DNA from: an uncultured Fastidiosipila sp.
GTDB lineage: Bacteria; Bacillota; Clostridia; Saccharofermentanales; Fastidiosipilaceae
Length of the DNA: 64,000 nucleotides
Reading direction: 5' to 3'
NCBI GenBank assembly: GCA_947253875.1
Contig: CAMYAM010000009.1
Location: 1-64,000 of the forward strand
The position numbers and the translations under genes are program-made. Shown piece after piece: positions 35,738 to 45,358 of this stretch; positions within the stretch are counted from its first letter, which is position 1, and each line of letters opens with the position of its first letter. The notes under the pieces are model-generated. The model had not been told where the DNA came from and searched no databases. It was given only the letters and a program-made list of their open reading frames with translations.

Positions 35738-36097
35738 ATGAACAATTTACTAAATATGATAAATATATTTTTAACAGCGAATACACCAACAGGCGATGTG
35801 AACGGCGGTCAAATGCTAATAAGTTTTATTGCTACATTGGGTCTTCCAATTCTTATGATTGCTTTAATGTACTTTATGTTAATTAGACCTCAAAGAAAAG
35901 AAGAGAAACAACGTCAAGCAGATAGAGATAACTTGAAAGTAGGAGATAACATAATCACAGTTGGTGGTGTTGTTGGGAGAGTCGTAAACCTTAAAGATGA
36001 TGAAGTTACAATTTCTACTTCAGTAGCAAATACAGTTTTAACTTTTAGAAAAGTAGCAATTGATAAAGTTATAAAACCTATTTCTGATGAAGAATAA
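35738..36097 (+). CDS. yajC: Preprotein translocase subunit YajC
   Basis: This 119-residue single-pass membrane protein associates with SecDF-YidC. The hydrophobic helix LPILMIALMYFMLIRPQRKEEK carries the family hallmark (FxxIRPQxKxxK), followed by the small soluble domain with GDNIITVGGVVGRVV. The N-terminal ~35 residues before the helix are longer than in E. coli. TTAGGAG precedes the ATG at 35738. secD and secF are not directly downstream; dnaG follows after a terminator. Confidence 0.93.
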   Translation: MNNLLNMINIFLTANTPTGDVNGGQMLISFIATLGLPILMIALMYFMLIRPQRKEEKQRQADRDNLKVGDNIITVGGVVGRVVNLKDDEVTISTSVANTVLTFRKVAIDKVIKPISDEE

Positions 36098-36132
36098 TAG
36101 TTAGTTAAATTATTAAGAAGTTAACAAAATGT

Positions 36133-36169
36133 AAACTCTTGCAAGTCGTTGCAGGAGTTTTTTAATTTT
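36133..36169 (+). terminator. yajC terminator
   Basis: AAACTCTTGCAA (36133-36144) pairs with TTGCAGGAGTTT (36149-36160) with one G-U pair and a GTCG loop, followed by TTTAATTTT. It separates yajC from dnaG. Confidence 0.85.
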
Positions 36170-36208
36170 ATACGTATATATAACTAGAGTTTTGAAAAAG
36201 GAGAACAT

Positions 36209-38098
36209 ATGGCAAGAATACCTGATAGTACAATTGCAGAAGTTAAAGACCGTAGTGATATAGTTGATGTTATATCTCGTTATGTGAATTTTACTAAAAA
36301 GTCAGGTGCTAATAATTTTGCATTGTGTCCTTTTCATTCTGAGAGTACACCATCATTTAGTGTCAATTCTAATAAACAAATTTTTCACTGCTTTGGTTGC
36401 CACAAAGGTGGAGATGTAATTACATTTATTATGGATATCGAACATTTAAATTATCCAGAAACTATTAAATTTCTAGGTGATATGGTTGGTGTTGAAGTTA
36501 ATTTAAAAGATGAAGATGATGAGCGATATCAGGAAGCCAAGAAATTTAAAGAGAGATTATTGGAATTAAATACAGAAGCTGCAAGATATTACTTTTCCCA
36601 ACTTAACCAAGCTGCTGGCAAAGATGCTAGACAATATTTAAATAAGAGAGGTATTTCTGTAAGTACTGCAAGAAAGTTTGGTTTAGGTTATGCAGATGAT
36701 TCTTGGCAAGGTCTATATGATCATATAGTAAAGAAAGGGTTTAAAGCTAATGAGATTGAAGCTTCTGGTTTATTTAGGAAAAATAAACATAATCGCTGGT
36801 ATGATTTATTCAGAAATAGATTAATGTTTCCTATTATTGATGCCATGGGTGGAATTATAGCTTTTGGTGGTAGAGTTTTGGATGATAGTTTGCCCAAATA
36901 TGTTAATTCACCAGAGAATAAAATATATACCAAAGGAAAACATGTCTATGGATTAAATATAGCTAAAAGAACAAAGTCAGACTCTCTAATTGTTGTTGAA
37001 GGTTATATGGACTGTATAAGTTTACATCAAGCTGGTTTTGATCAAGCAGTTGCAACTCTTGGTACTGCCATGACCACCCAACAAGCATCACTTTTGCGTA
37101 AATATAGAGAAAAAATTATTTTAGCTTATGACATGGATAGTGCAGGTAGAGCAGCAAGTTTACACAATATTGATATTTTAGAAGATAAAGGAGTTAAAGC
37201 TTTTGTCTTAAATTTGCCAGATAGCAAAGATCCAGATGAGTATCTAAAAACACATTCTGCTGACGATTTGAAGTTAGTATTAAAAGAAGCCATGGAAGCA
37301 CTGGATTATAAATTTTCATATGCCAAATCTTTAGCAACTCATGATGGATTTTTGAACAAGCTAGAGTATCAAGATTTAGCACTTGATGTAATAGCACAGA
37401 TTAATAATGCTGTAGTAAGAGAGTTATCATTGAAACATTTAAGTAGTGAAATCAATATATCTGAAGAAAGTTTGAACCAAGTATTATCAATTAAATTACA
37501 AAACAAAGCTAATGATTCTCAAAAAGCATTTAACAGAAGTAGATTTAGAAGAGAAGTTAATAAGAATATTAATAACACAAAAACAGAAAATAGAGAAAAT
37601 AAGGTTGTTCCAGAACAAGAACCTACTAGTAAACCAAAGATAAGTATCAGTGATCTTGAGCTACAAGCTTTATACTTGGTTGCAGCAAATCCTGATATTT
37701 ATAAACAAATTGAAATTAAATTGAATAAAAAGTGGTTCAGGTCAAAGGAGATGCGAGAGTTTGTTGAGAAAATTTTAAGATTAGAAAACTTAGATGTAAG
37801 TACTTTAATTAATAGCTTGAATCGAGAAGATGCTGAATTAAGAGAACAAGTAAATACTGGAATAAGCGCTTATTTAATAGAAGAAAGTCAAGAAAATTAT
37901 CAAGAAACAAAAATAAATTTAAGAAGAACCTTATACAACCTTAAATTGGATTTTTTGACGAGAATTAGTAATTATTATTCAAACCAATTAGATAAAGCAG
38001 TTAATCCAGATGAAGTAAAAACATTAAGAGAGAATTTTATAAAAGTTAGAAAGGAAAAGAATGAAACTGAAGATTATATTAAGAAAAATCTAAGGTAG
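36209..38098 (+). CDS. dnaG: DNA primase
   Basis: This 629-residue primase makes the RNA starts of Okazaki fragments. The N-terminal zinc finger has Cys40, His43, Cys61 and Cys64 (CPFH ... HCFGC). The central core contains SLIVVEGYMDCISLHQAGF (TOPRIM) and YDMDSAGRAA. A less conserved C-terminal region of about 180 residues should bind the replicative helicase. AAGGAGAA precedes the ATG. It is followed by rpoD after 70 nt, the classic dnaG-rpoD pair of Firmicutes; both may be transcribed from a promoter in the AT-rich gap after the yajC terminator. Confidence 0.96.
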   Translation: MARIPDSTIAEVKDRSDIVDVISRYVNFTKKSGANNFALCPFHSESTPSFSVNSNKQIFHCFGCHKGGDVITFIMDIEHLNYPETIKFLGDMVGVEVNLKDEDDERYQEAKKFKERLLELNTEAARYYFSQLNQAAGKDARQYLNKRGISVSTARKFGLGYADDSWQGLYDHIVKKGFKANEIEASGLFRKNKHNRWYDLFRNRLMFPIIDAMGGIIAFGGRVLDDSLPKYVNSPENKIYTKGKHVYGLNIAKRTKSDSLIVVEGYMDCISLHQAGFDQAVATLGTAMTTQQASLLRKYREKIILAYDMDSAGRAASLHNIDILEDKGVKAFVLNLPDSKDPDEYLKTHSADDLKLVLKEAMEALDYKFSYAKSLATHDGFLNKLEYQDLALDVIAQINNAVVRELSLKHLSSEINISEESLNQVLSIKLQNKANDSQKAFNRSRFRREVNKNINNTKTENRENKVVPEQEPTSKPKISISDLELQALYLVAANPDIYKQIEIKLNKKWFRSKEMREFVEKILRLENLDVSTLINSLNREDAELREQVNTGISAYLIEESQENYQETKINLRRTLYNLKLDFLTRISNYYSNQLDKAVNPDEVKTLRENFIKVRKEKNETEDYIKKNLR

Positions 38099-38168
38099 TT
38101 TTTAATATTAAAATTAATTAAGCTTTATAAATTTAACAGTATTCCAAGGTTTAATAAGGGGAGGAAAT

Positions 38169-39242
38169 ATGGCAAATAGAAAAATAATAGATAAACTTTT
38201 ACGTAAAGCAGCACGAAATGATAATGTTCTTTCATATAGTGAAATAATGAAAACTATAGAGGATGCTGAAATTGACGTTGATGAAACTGAGCAAATTTTA
38301 GATGCATTAGAAGAAGCAGAAGTTACAATAGATGCTGACAATATAATTGATGTAGACGATGATGACGACGATGATAACGACGATGATTTTGATAGCAAGA
38401 AAAATGCTCAAATCGCAGTTGATGATCCAGTAAGAATGTACTTGAAAGAAATTGGTAAGGTTGAATTGCTTACAGCTGACGAAGAAAAGGCTCTAGCGCA
38501 AAGACGCGATGAGGGAGACAAAGAAGCTCGTGATCACTTAGCTGAGGCAAACTTAAGACTAGTTGTATCTATAGCAAAACGCTATACAGGTAGAGGTTTA
38601 TCTTTCCTGGATTTAATCCAAGAGGGTAACTTAGGTCTATTAAAAGCTGTTGAGAAATTCGAATGGGAAAAAGGATTTAAATTTTCTACGTATGCAACTT
38701 GGTGGATAAGACAATCAATAACCAGAGCTATTGCTGACCAGGCTCGTACAATCCGTATTCCAGTACATATGGTTGAAACTATTAATAAAACCATAAGAGT
38801 TCAAAGACAATTAGTTCAAGAATTAGGTCGCGAACCTGAAATAGAAGAACTTGCAGCAGAAACAGATATGTCACCTGAAAAAGTTAGAAATATTATGCGA
38901 ATCTCGCAACATCCAGTTTCTCTGGAGAAACCAATAGGTGAAGAGGAAGATAGTCACTTGGGTGATTTCATACCAGATGATGACATACCATCCCCAGAAC
39001 AACAAGCTTCATTTACTTTATTAAAAGAACAATTAAATGAAGTTTTGGGTACTTTAGTAAAAAGAGAAGAAAAAGTATTGAGACTACGTTTTGGTTTAGA
39101 TGATGGACGCCCAAGAACACTTGAAGAAGTTGGTAAAGAGTTTGGCGTTACTAGAGAAAGGATTAGGCAGATTGAAGCCAAGGCTTTGCGTAAACTAAGA
39201 CACCCTTCTAGAAGTAAAAAACTCAAAGATTACTTAGTATAG
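38169..39242 (+). CDS. rpoD: Primary RNA polymerase sigma factor (sigma-A type)
   Basis: This 357-residue protein has all sigma-70 regions: 1.2 (DPVRMYLKEIGKVELLTADE), 2 with FSTYATWWIRQSITRAIADQ for -10 recognition, 3 (RIPVHMVETINK), and 4.2 with TLEEVGKEFGVTRERIRQIE for -35 recognition. The short region 1.1 contains a striking run of Asp (about residues 60-75), seen in DNA as GAT/GAC repeats at 38355-38390. Its recognition regions match the TTGACA/TATAAT-type promoters visible in the window. A GGGGAGGA site precedes the ATG. trmK follows after 23 nt. Confidence 0.97.
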   Translation: MANRKIIDKLLRKAARNDNVLSYSEIMKTIEDAEIDVDETEQILDALEEAEVTIDADNIIDVDDDDDDDNDDDFDSKKNAQIAVDDPVRMYLKEIGKVELLTADEEKALAQRRDEGDKEARDHLAEANLRLVVSIAKRYTGRGLSFLDLIQEGNLGLLKAVEKFEWEKGFKFSTYATWWIRQSITRAIADQARTIRIPVHMVETINKTIRVQRQLVQELGREPEIEELAAETDMSPEKVRNIMRISQHPVSLEKPIGEEEDSHLGDFIPDDDIPSPEQQASFTLLKEQLNEVLGTLVKREEKVLRLRFGLDDGRPRTLEEVGKEFGVTRERIRQIEAKALRKLRHPSRSKKLKDYLV

Positions 39243-39265
39243 GAACAGCTTGGATCGAATTTATA

Positions 39266-40102
39266 GTGAATAATTTAAACGAAAGAAAAAAGAATATCAA
39301 ATTAAGTAAAAGATTGGAAACTATACTCAGGTTAATTCCGGATACTTGTAATTATTTAGTTGATGTTGGTTGCGATCACGGTCATTTATCCGATGCTTTT
39401 CTAAGATTGGCTGCGGAAAACAAAGCACTTTTAATTGACCTGCGCGAACAACCATTAGAGCGAGCGAAGCATAACTTGTTAGTTAAATCTAAGCATTCTC
39501 CTGAAAAACTTGTATTTTCTTTAAGTTCAGGTTTAAACGCATGGGATCCAAATTCGAAGAATTTTTATAAGCAAAACAATTTTTCAGAAACTGACGTAAA
39601 TGATACTTGCATAGTAATAGCAGGTCTTGGAGCTAAAGAAATTATAAATATTTTTGCAGACAAACTGGACCAACTAAGTGCTACAGATATGGATTCAAAT
39701 GTTGATGTTTACATGATTATTCAGGCTATGCGTAATCAAGAGAATATACGTTTATTCATGAGAGAAAATGGATTTCCTTTGTTAAATCAATCTATAGTAG
39801 AAGACAAAGATTTTGTATACAGTGTTGATTTATATAAGGTTAATTTATCAAAAGTTACATCATATCCTGAATTGAAAAGCACTAACAATATAGTTGATTT
39901 TCTTGGTTTAGAATTTTTAAAATCTTTAAAAGAAGATACGCAAACCGAAAATAATAAATATATTATGCAGAAATATTTAGAGCGCCAAATAAGAATTGCG
40001 GTAAAAGAAGCGAAGAGCTTACCAGAGCAATTATTTGAAGAACGTATGAATATGATAAAAGACATGAGAAACTATCTAAAAATTAGCTTGGAAGAGCATT
40101 AA
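39266..40102 (+). CDS. trmK: tRNA (adenine(22)-N1)-methyltransferase TrmK
   Basis: This 278-residue SAM-dependent enzyme methylates A22 in tRNA. The N-terminal Rossmann domain has LVDVGCDHGHLSDAFLR as SAM motif and CIVIAGLGAKEIINIF corresponding to the family's conserved GxGG-like segment (here GLGAKE). A coiled-coil-like C-terminal region closes it. It is slightly longer than Bacillus TrmK (about 235). It starts with GTG at 39266. In Firmicutes rpoD, trmK and a Nif3-family gene often sit together, as here. Confidence 0.85.
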   Translation: MNNLNERKKNIKLSKRLETILRLIPDTCNYLVDVGCDHGHLSDAFLRLAAENKALLIDLREQPLERAKHNLLVKSKHSPEKLVFSLSSGLNAWDPNSKNFYKQNNFSETDVNDTCIVIAGLGAKEIINIFADKLDQLSATDMDSNVDVYMIIQAMRNQENIRLFMRENGFPLLNQSIVEDKDFVYSVDLYKVNLSKVTSYPELKSTNNIVDFLGLEFLKSLKEDTQTENNKYIMQKYLERQIRIAVKEAKSLPEQLFEERMNMIKDMRNYLKISLEEH

Positions 40103-40120
40103 TGAAATGGAGTTGAGTAA

Positions 40121-40987
40121 ATGAAGCTAAAAAATATTATAGATTATTTAGAACACTTTGCCCCGGTAAGTTGGCAAGAGGATTGGGATAATGCAGGACT
40201 ACAAGTAGGTGATTATAATCAAGATGTCAAAAAGATTGTATTGGCTTTAGATGCTGATGATAGGGCTTTAGAATATTGTAAAGAAGTAGAAGCTGATCTT
40301 CTAATTACTCATCATCCTCTAATTTTTGGTGGTTTAAAATCTTTGAAGTATCATATTCCTGAAGAAAGAATTATTAGTGAATTTATTAAAAATAATATAA
40401 GTGTGTACTCAATGCATACTAATATAGATAAAGTTCCATGGGGAACAAACTATGCCTTAGCAAAGATGATAGGTTTAGAAGATTATATTGTTGAAGAGCC
40501 ACTTTTTCCTGAATATTCACATGAGTTTAAAGATTTAAGCTCAGAATTTAAAAATCAATTTAATCAACGTATTACAGGTTTTGTTTCAGTAGCAGAAATT
40601 AATAGTACAAGATTAGATTTACTTAATAAATGTAGAGAAACTTTTAAAACTGATGCGGATATTAATTTTGAAAACGATGCACCAAGTAAAAAAGTTGCAA
40701 TTTCTGGTGGGTCTTTTGATAAAGACTGGATTGATAAAGTCTATCATAGTGGTATAGATACTATAATTACTGGTGAGATGAAGTATCATGATCAGATATT
40801 ATGTAGAGAGAGAAATATGGCTGTTATTGTGTTAGGCCACGACGTAAGTGAAAATCCAGTATGTAAGTCGTTTGCTTATATTCTTAAACTTTTACATAAC
40901 TCTAGGAAAAATGCTGATAGCTATAACTCAGAAATTGATGAATTTTCTGTAGAGTATTTTCCGAGACTTAAATATGATAATTTTTAA
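40121..40987 (+). CDS. Nif3-like dinuclear metal center protein (YqfO family)
   Basis: This 288-residue protein has the Nif3 start NIIDYLEHFAPVSWQEDWDNAGLQVG and the metal-binding LLITHHPLIFGG motif around residues 65-76. SMHTNIDKVPWGTNYALA and the C-terminal TGEMKYHDQIL and VLGHDVSE motifs supply the other metal ligands. Family members form toroidal hexamers; some are described as GTP cyclohydrolase type 2-like, but the physiological role is unresolved. It is likely co-transcribed with trmK (18 nt gap). Only 23 nt separate its stop from the RNase P RNA gene. Confidence 0.9.
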   Translation: MKLKNIIDYLEHFAPVSWQEDWDNAGLQVGDYNQDVKKIVLALDADDRALEYCKEVEADLLITHHPLIFGGLKSLKYHIPEERIISEFIKNNISVYSMHTNIDKVPWGTNYALAKMIGLEDYIVEEPLFPEYSHEFKDLSSEFKNQFNQRITGFVSVAEINSTRLDLLNKCRETFKTDADINFENDAPSKKVAISGGSFDKDWIDKVYHSGIDTIITGEMKYHDQILCRERNMAVIVLGHDVSENPVCKSFAYILKLLHNSRKNADSYNSEIDEFSVEYFPRLKYDNF

Positions 40988-40996
40988 TAATTAATA

Positions 40997-41002
40997 TATA
41001 AT
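40997..41002 (+). promoter_or_regulatory. -10 box of the RNase P RNA gene
   Basis: A perfect TATAAT lies 9 nt upstream of the predicted RNA 5' end. A clear -35 box is not visible, the expected place being inside the end of the preceding gene. Confidence 0.5.
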
Positions 41003-41010
41003 TGGCTGCA

Positions 41011-41362
41011 AATACTGAGATAATTGGACAATCGCGGGCAGATATCGAAAGGTACTGCGTGAGGAAAGTCCGGGCTCTTTAGAACCAAGGGTGCCGGGTA
41101 ACTCCCGGTGAAGGTGACTTTAAGGAAAGTGCAACAGAAATATACCGCCAAATTATTGGTAAGGGTGGAAAGGTAGTGTAAGAGACTACCGGCTTTTTGG
41201 TAACACGAAGCGTCCATGTAAACCCCATCCGGAGCAACATCGTGGAGGAACATATGCTGAGGTTCAAGCGTTCCTAGGAGATGGCTGGAACCATTTAGAG
41301 ATATTTGGTCTAGATAAATGATTGTCCTCGACAGAACCCGGCTTATAGATTATCTCAGTATT
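41011..41362 (+). ncRNA. rnpB: RNase P RNA, type A
   Basis: This is the catalytic RNA that removes 5' leaders from tRNA precursors. The ends form a perfect 14-bp P1 stem (AATACTGAGATAAT at 41011-41024 with its complement at 41349-41362). The universal core is present: GAGGAAAGTCCGGGCTC near 41060, and ACAGAACCCGGCTTA near 41334 at the 3' side, the two pairing regions of P4. The length of about 352 nt fits a bacterial type A RNA. Short reading frames on the minus strand here are spurious. Confidence 0.93.
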
Positions 41363-41422
41363 ACTTTTATAAAATGCACATGTGAATTTAGAAAATAAAA
41401 ACTACACAGAAATAAAAACAAT

Positions 41423-41451
41423 TTGCATAAGTACTTTACTTACTGTATAAT
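41423..41451 (+). promoter_or_regulatory. rpsO promoter
   Basis: TTGCAT (41423-41428) and TATAAT (41446-41451) are separated by 17 bp. They are located 83 nt before the rpsO start, leaving a leader long enough for S15 autoregulation, although I cannot identify the fold. Confidence 0.6.
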
Positions 41452-41533
41452 TCGACTTCGTACTTTATCTTGGTTTTGAGAATAGTCCACTTTTTACTAA
41501 GATATCGTGAATTAAATTTTAGGAGGAATTACT

Positions 41534-41797
41534 ATGGACAAGAATAGAAAACAAGAGTTGATTAAAGAGTTTGCTTTGCATGAGGGTGATACAGGTTCAC
41601 CAGAAGTTCAAGTAGCTCTTTTAACAGAGAGAATTAAAGATCTTACAGAACATCTTAAGGTTCACAAACATGACCACCACTCAAGACGTGGTTTGTTGAA
41701 AATGGTTGGTGAACGTAAATCTCTTCTTAACTATTTAAGAAAAGAAGACATTGAACGTTATCGTGATCTAATTGCTCGTTTAGGACTAAGAAAATAA
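41534..41797 (+). CDS. rpsO: 30S ribosomal protein S15
   Basis: This 87-residue protein is the standard S15, an early binder of the 16S rRNA central domain. It has DTGSPEVQVALLTERI, the LKVHKHDHHSRRGLL loop and LRKEDIERYRDLIARLGLRK at the end. Length and motifs match the family. AGGAGGAA precedes the ATG. Its terminator at 41839 is followed by pnp, giving the widely conserved rpsO-pnp order. Confidence 0.98.
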   Translation: MDKNRKQELIKEFALHEGDTGSPEVQVALLTERIKDLTEHLKVHKHDHHSRRGLLKMVGERKSLLNYLRKEDIERYRDLIARLGLRK

Positions 41798-41838
41798 TTC
41801 TAGCAATTTGCACAAATATCAATTTGTATTATAATGAG

Positions 41839-41867
41839 TAGGCAGGCTAAGTTCCTGCCTATTTTAT
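41839..41867 (+). terminator. rpsO terminator
   Basis: TAGGCAGG (41839-41846) pairs with CCTGCCTA (41854-41861) across a 7-nt loop and is followed by TTTTAT. Confidence 0.8.
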
Positions 41868-42025
41868 ATTAAAGACATTATGTGAGTAGATAGTAGAACG
41901 AGTTTATCTTTGATTTAGAGATGATTTCTTAGATTCATGTACACTACTAATTTTGTATAGACTGCATATTATTAGAAGATAGATTGGTTCTACGACCTAC
42001 AGCATAATGCTAAATGGAGGTTTTA

Positions 42026-44272
42026 ATGAAAAAAGTTTTTACAAAGGAATTAGCTGGTAGAGAGCTTAAAGTCACTATGGGTGAATGGGCTCAATTAGCT
42101 AATGCATCTGTATTAATCCAGTATGGTGATACAACTGTATTATCAACAGCGACAGCATCACCAGAACCAAAACCAGGCATAGATTTCTTCCCATTAAGTG
42201 TTGACTATGAAGAGAAGATGTATGCAGTTGGTAGATTCCCAGGAGGATTCTTAAAACGTGAAGGTAGACCAAGTGAACATGCTACTGTTACAGCCAGAAC
42301 TATTGACCGTGGTTTAAGACCAATGTTCCCTAAAGACTTACGTAATGACGTTGTTTTATCCAATACAATTCTGGTCATAGATGAAGTAAATTCCCCTGAG
42401 TTTTGTGCCACTTTCGGATCATCTTTAGCACTAGCAGTATCCGATATTCCTTTTAATGGACCAATAGCTAATATTAATGTTGGATTAATTGATGGCGAAA
42501 TTATTATCAACCCAACATTAGAGCAACAAAAGGTAAGTGATCTTGACTTAGCATTAGCTGGTAGACGCGATAAGTTATCTATGATTGAAGCAGGTGCCAA
42601 CGAAGTTCCTGATAAAAAAATGTTGGAATGCATTGCAGAAGGTCAAAAATATATTGCTGAATTATGTGACTTCATCGATGAAATCGTTGCGGAAGTAGGA
42701 AAAGAAAAATTCGAATACACAAGTCATGTTATTCCTGAAGAATTAATGAATGCGGCTTTAGATCTGATTGAAGCTGATGTAAAACGCGATATGATCGGCA
42801 AGGATAAAGATGCTCGTGACGAAAAGTTATTAGTTTTATCTACAAAATTAAATGATTATATAGTAGATACCTATGGAGAAGAATCTGAATATCTAGAATT
42901 AAGTCCTGAAGTATTTGATTTAATCCAAAAGAAAGTTGTTCGTGACCTATTAAAAGAAGGTATCAGAGTAGATGGTCGTGCAATTAATGAAATTAGACCA
43001 TTGTCAGCTGAAGTTGATGTTTTACCTAGAGTCCATGGTTCATCAGTATTCTCACGTGGTGAAACTCAAGCTTTAAATATAGTTACATTGCAACCTATAT
43101 CAAAAGCTCAAGTTATTGATGGCTTAGGAATGGAAGAATACAAACGCTATATTCACCATTATAATTTCCCTGCATATAGTGTTGGCGAAGCTCGAGCTAG
43201 CAGGACACCAGGTAGACGTGAAATTGGACACGGTCAATTAGCTGAGAAAGCCCTATACGCTGTATTACCAGCAGAAGAAGATTTCCCATATGCTATAAGA
43301 TCAGTTTCTGAAATTTTAAGTAGTAACGGTTCAACCTCACAAGCCTCTGTATGTTCATCTTGTATGTCTTTGATGGCTGCTGGTGTACCACTAACAAGAC
43401 ATGTTGCTGGTATCTCAACAGGTTTAATTTCCAATCCAGAAGATGACGATGATTTTACTGTATTCATGGACTTACAAGGTGTAGAAGATTTCTACGGAGA
43501 TATGGACTTTAAAGTTGCTGGTACTAGTGAAGGTATTACTGCAATTCAAGTTGACATTAAAAATGATGGTTTAACACAAGCTATGATTGAAGATGCTTTT
43601 GCTATGACTAAAAAAGGACGTTTACAGATTATTAATGAAGTGATGGCGCCTGCAATTAGCGGTCCAAGAGCAGAACTAGCAGAGTTAGCTCCAAAAATTA
43701 TCCAAACTAAAGTTCCAGTTGATAAAATTGGTGAAGTTATCGGTAAAGGTGGAAAAACAATTAATGATATTATTGAAAGAACTGGCGCAACAATCGAAAT
43801 TGATGATGATGGTACAGTTTACATTTCAGGTCTAGACTTAAAAGCAATGGAAGAGGCTAAACTAATTGTTGAGGGTATTGTTACTGAACCTGAAGTTGGA
43901 CAAATTTATGAAGGCCAAGTTACAAGAATTGAGAGCTATGGTGCATTTGTTGAGTATCTTCCAAGCAAAGAAGGTCTAGTTCATATTTCTAAGCTATCAT
44001 GGGATAGAGTTAATGATGTTAATGATGTTCTAAATCTTGGTGATATTGTTAGAGTTAAAATTATGGATATTGATGATAGAGGAAGAGTTGATCTATCAAT
44101 TAGAGATTTAACTGAAAAACCAGAAGGTTTTGCCGAAGAATCATCTAGAAATGATAGAAATAACAAAGACCACAGAAATCATAGAAATGATAGGAATAAA
44201 CGTAAGGATTTCGGTGATGATCAAGCTTTAGCCAAACCACGTAAACCTCGTCAAAGAAGAGATAATGATTAA
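42026..44272 (+). CDS. pnp: Polyribonucleotide nucleotidyltransferase (PNPase)
   Basis: This 748-residue phosphorolytic 3'-5' RNA exonuclease has two RNase PH domains (FPGGFLKREGRPSEHATVTA in the first; FPAYSVGEARASRTPGRREIGHG in the second) joined by a helical linker. A KH domain (KIGEVIGKGGKTINDIIERT) and an S1 domain (GQIYEGQVTRIESYGAFVEY) follow. The tail of about 45 residues is rich in Asn, Asp, His, Arg and Lys and may bind RNA or partners. I chose the ATG at 42026 because TGGAGG lies just upstream. Confidence 0.97.
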   Translation: MKKVFTKELAGRELKVTMGEWAQLANASVLIQYGDTTVLSTATASPEPKPGIDFFPLSVDYEEKMYAVGRFPGGFLKREGRPSEHATVTARTIDRGLRPMFPKDLRNDVVLSNTILVIDEVNSPEFCATFGSSLALAVSDIPFNGPIANINVGLIDGEIIINPTLEQQKVSDLDLALAGRRDKLSMIEAGANEVPDKKMLECIAEGQKYIAELCDFIDEIVAEVGKEKFEYTSHVIPEELMNAALDLIEADVKRDMIGKDKDARDEKLLVLSTKLNDYIVDTYGEESEYLELSPEVFDLIQKKVVRDLLKEGIRVDGRAINEIRPLSAEVDVLPRVHGSSVFSRGETQALNIVTLQPISKAQVIDGLGMEEYKRYIHHYNFPAYSVGEARASRTPGRREIGHGQLAEKALYAVLPAEEDFPYAIRSVSEILSSNGSTSQASVCSSCMSLMAAGVPLTRHVAGISTGLISNPEDDDDFTVFMDLQGVEDFYGDMDFKVAGTSEGITAIQVDIKNDGLTQAMIEDAFAMTKKGRLQIINEVMAPAISGPRAELAELAPKIIQTKVPVDKIGEVIGKGGKTINDIIERTGATIEIDDDGTVYISGLDLKAMEEAKLIVEGIVTEPEVGQIYEGQVTRIESYGAFVEYLPSKEGLVHISKLSWDRVNDVNDVLNLGDIVRVKIMDIDDRGRVDLSIRDLTEKPEGFAEESSRNDRNNKDHRNHRNDRNKRKDFGDDQALAKPRKPRQRRDND

Positions 44273-44294
44273 TTAAAGTTTTAAAGATATTAAG

Positions 44295-44325
44295 AAGAAA
44301 GTCGCTTAATTGCGGCTTTCTTTAT
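44295..44325 (+). terminator. pnp terminator
   Basis: AAGAAAGTCGC (44295-44305) pairs with GCGGCTTTCTT (44312-44322) with one G-U pair and a 6-nt loop. The T-run is short. Confidence 0.7.
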
Positions 44326-44344
44326 ATAAAAATGTAATAACTAT

Positions 44345-45358
44345 ATGAATAAACGCAATGAAAAAAAATTAAAAATCTTATACGTTAAAGATATTTTAGA
44401 AAACTATTCTTCTATGGATACCCCTTTGAATGCTCAAGATATAATCAACTATCTAGCTGATTATGAAATAGAAGCTGAAAGGAAAAGCATTTATGACGAT
44501 ATTAATGCTTTAATCGATTATGGCTTAGATATCAATAGATTAAGTGGTAGAAATGGTGGATTTTATTTAAATAAAAGAGATTTTTCTTCAGAAGAAATTA
44601 GTACTTTATTAAGTACTTTTTCATCTTCGAAATATGTATCAATAAGATCAGTGTTGGATATGAAAGAAAAATTAAGTCCTTTACTAGGTAAAAATAATTT
44701 AAATAAGCTTAAACAACTTATATACGTTCCAAATAGAGTTAATCAAAGTTACACTATATTATTTAGAAATATAGAAAAAATTAGTTCTGCAATTCTTGCT
44801 CAAGATATAATTTCTTTTAAATATCAAGAATGGATTATAAATACTGATGAAGGTCGAGTATCTTATAACCTTAAAAATAAACATGATGATTTAAATTACA
44901 GGGTATATCCATTAGCGATAGTGTATTTTGAGCAAAATTATTATTTTATTGCTATTGATTTATTTGATGAACAAATTAAACATTTTCGCTTAGATAAGGC
45001 GATAGAATTAAATATAGTGGAATCAGCACCTAATGAAATAAAAAAACTAGGAACACGCTTCGATCCTGCAAAATATTCTACTAGTGTTTTCGATATGTTT
45101 AATGGTGAAGAAAAAACTATTAGACTAAAATTTCATAAAGATATGATAGGTGTAATGATTGAAAAATTTGGAGAAAACTTAATAATTCTAAAAGATAAAG
45201 ATAAGGATTATTTCCATACGGCTCAATCAATTAGAGTCAGCAAAAAGTTTTTTGCTTGGTTATTATCTTATGATGGTAACATTAAATTAATAGCACCTGA
45301 GGCTATTGTTCAAGATTTTAAAGAATATATAAAAAGGAATTTAAAAAATTATGAATAA
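44345..45358 (+). CDS. WYL-domain transcriptional regulator
   Basis: This 337-residue protein has an N-terminal winged helix (LNAQDIINYLADYEIEAERKSIYDDI) followed by SGRNGGFYLNKRDFS, the usual linker of YafY-type regulators. The WYL domain contains YRVYPLAIVYFEQNYYFIAI and HFRLDKAIELNIV, and a C-terminal extension follows. WYL domains are thought to sense nucleic-acid or nucleotide ligands. The ligand and targets here are unknown. There is no clear ribosome binding site before the ATG at 44345. Its end overlaps the next gene by 8 nt, so the hexapeptide protein gene is coupled to it. Confidence 0.85.
   Translation: MNKRNEKKLKILYVKDILENYSSMDTPLNAQDIINYLADYEIEAERKSIYDDINALIDYGLDINRLSGRNGGFYLNKRDFSSEEISTLLSTFSSSKYVSIRSVLDMKEKLSPLLGKNNLNKLKQLIYVPNRVNQSYTILFRNIEKISSAILAQDIISFKYQEWIINTDEGRVSYNLKNKHDDLNYRVYPLAIVYFEQNYYFIAIDLFDEQIKHFRLDKAIELNIVESAPNEIKKLGTRFDPAKYSTSVFDMFNGEEKTIRLKFHKDMIGVMIEKFGENLIILKDKDKDYFHTAQSIRVSKKFFAWLLSYDGNIKLIAPEAIVQDFKEYIKRNLKNYE

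Noticed and set aside
38355..38390. GAT/GAC repeat in rpoD
   Set aside because: It is the acidic region 1.1 stretch of the sigma factor, seen in other low-GC sigma factors.
40984..41267. Two minus-strand reading frames of 62-89 codons
   Set aside because: They lie within the RNase P RNA gene, whose paired ends and core motifs are clear; the encoded peptides have no family features.
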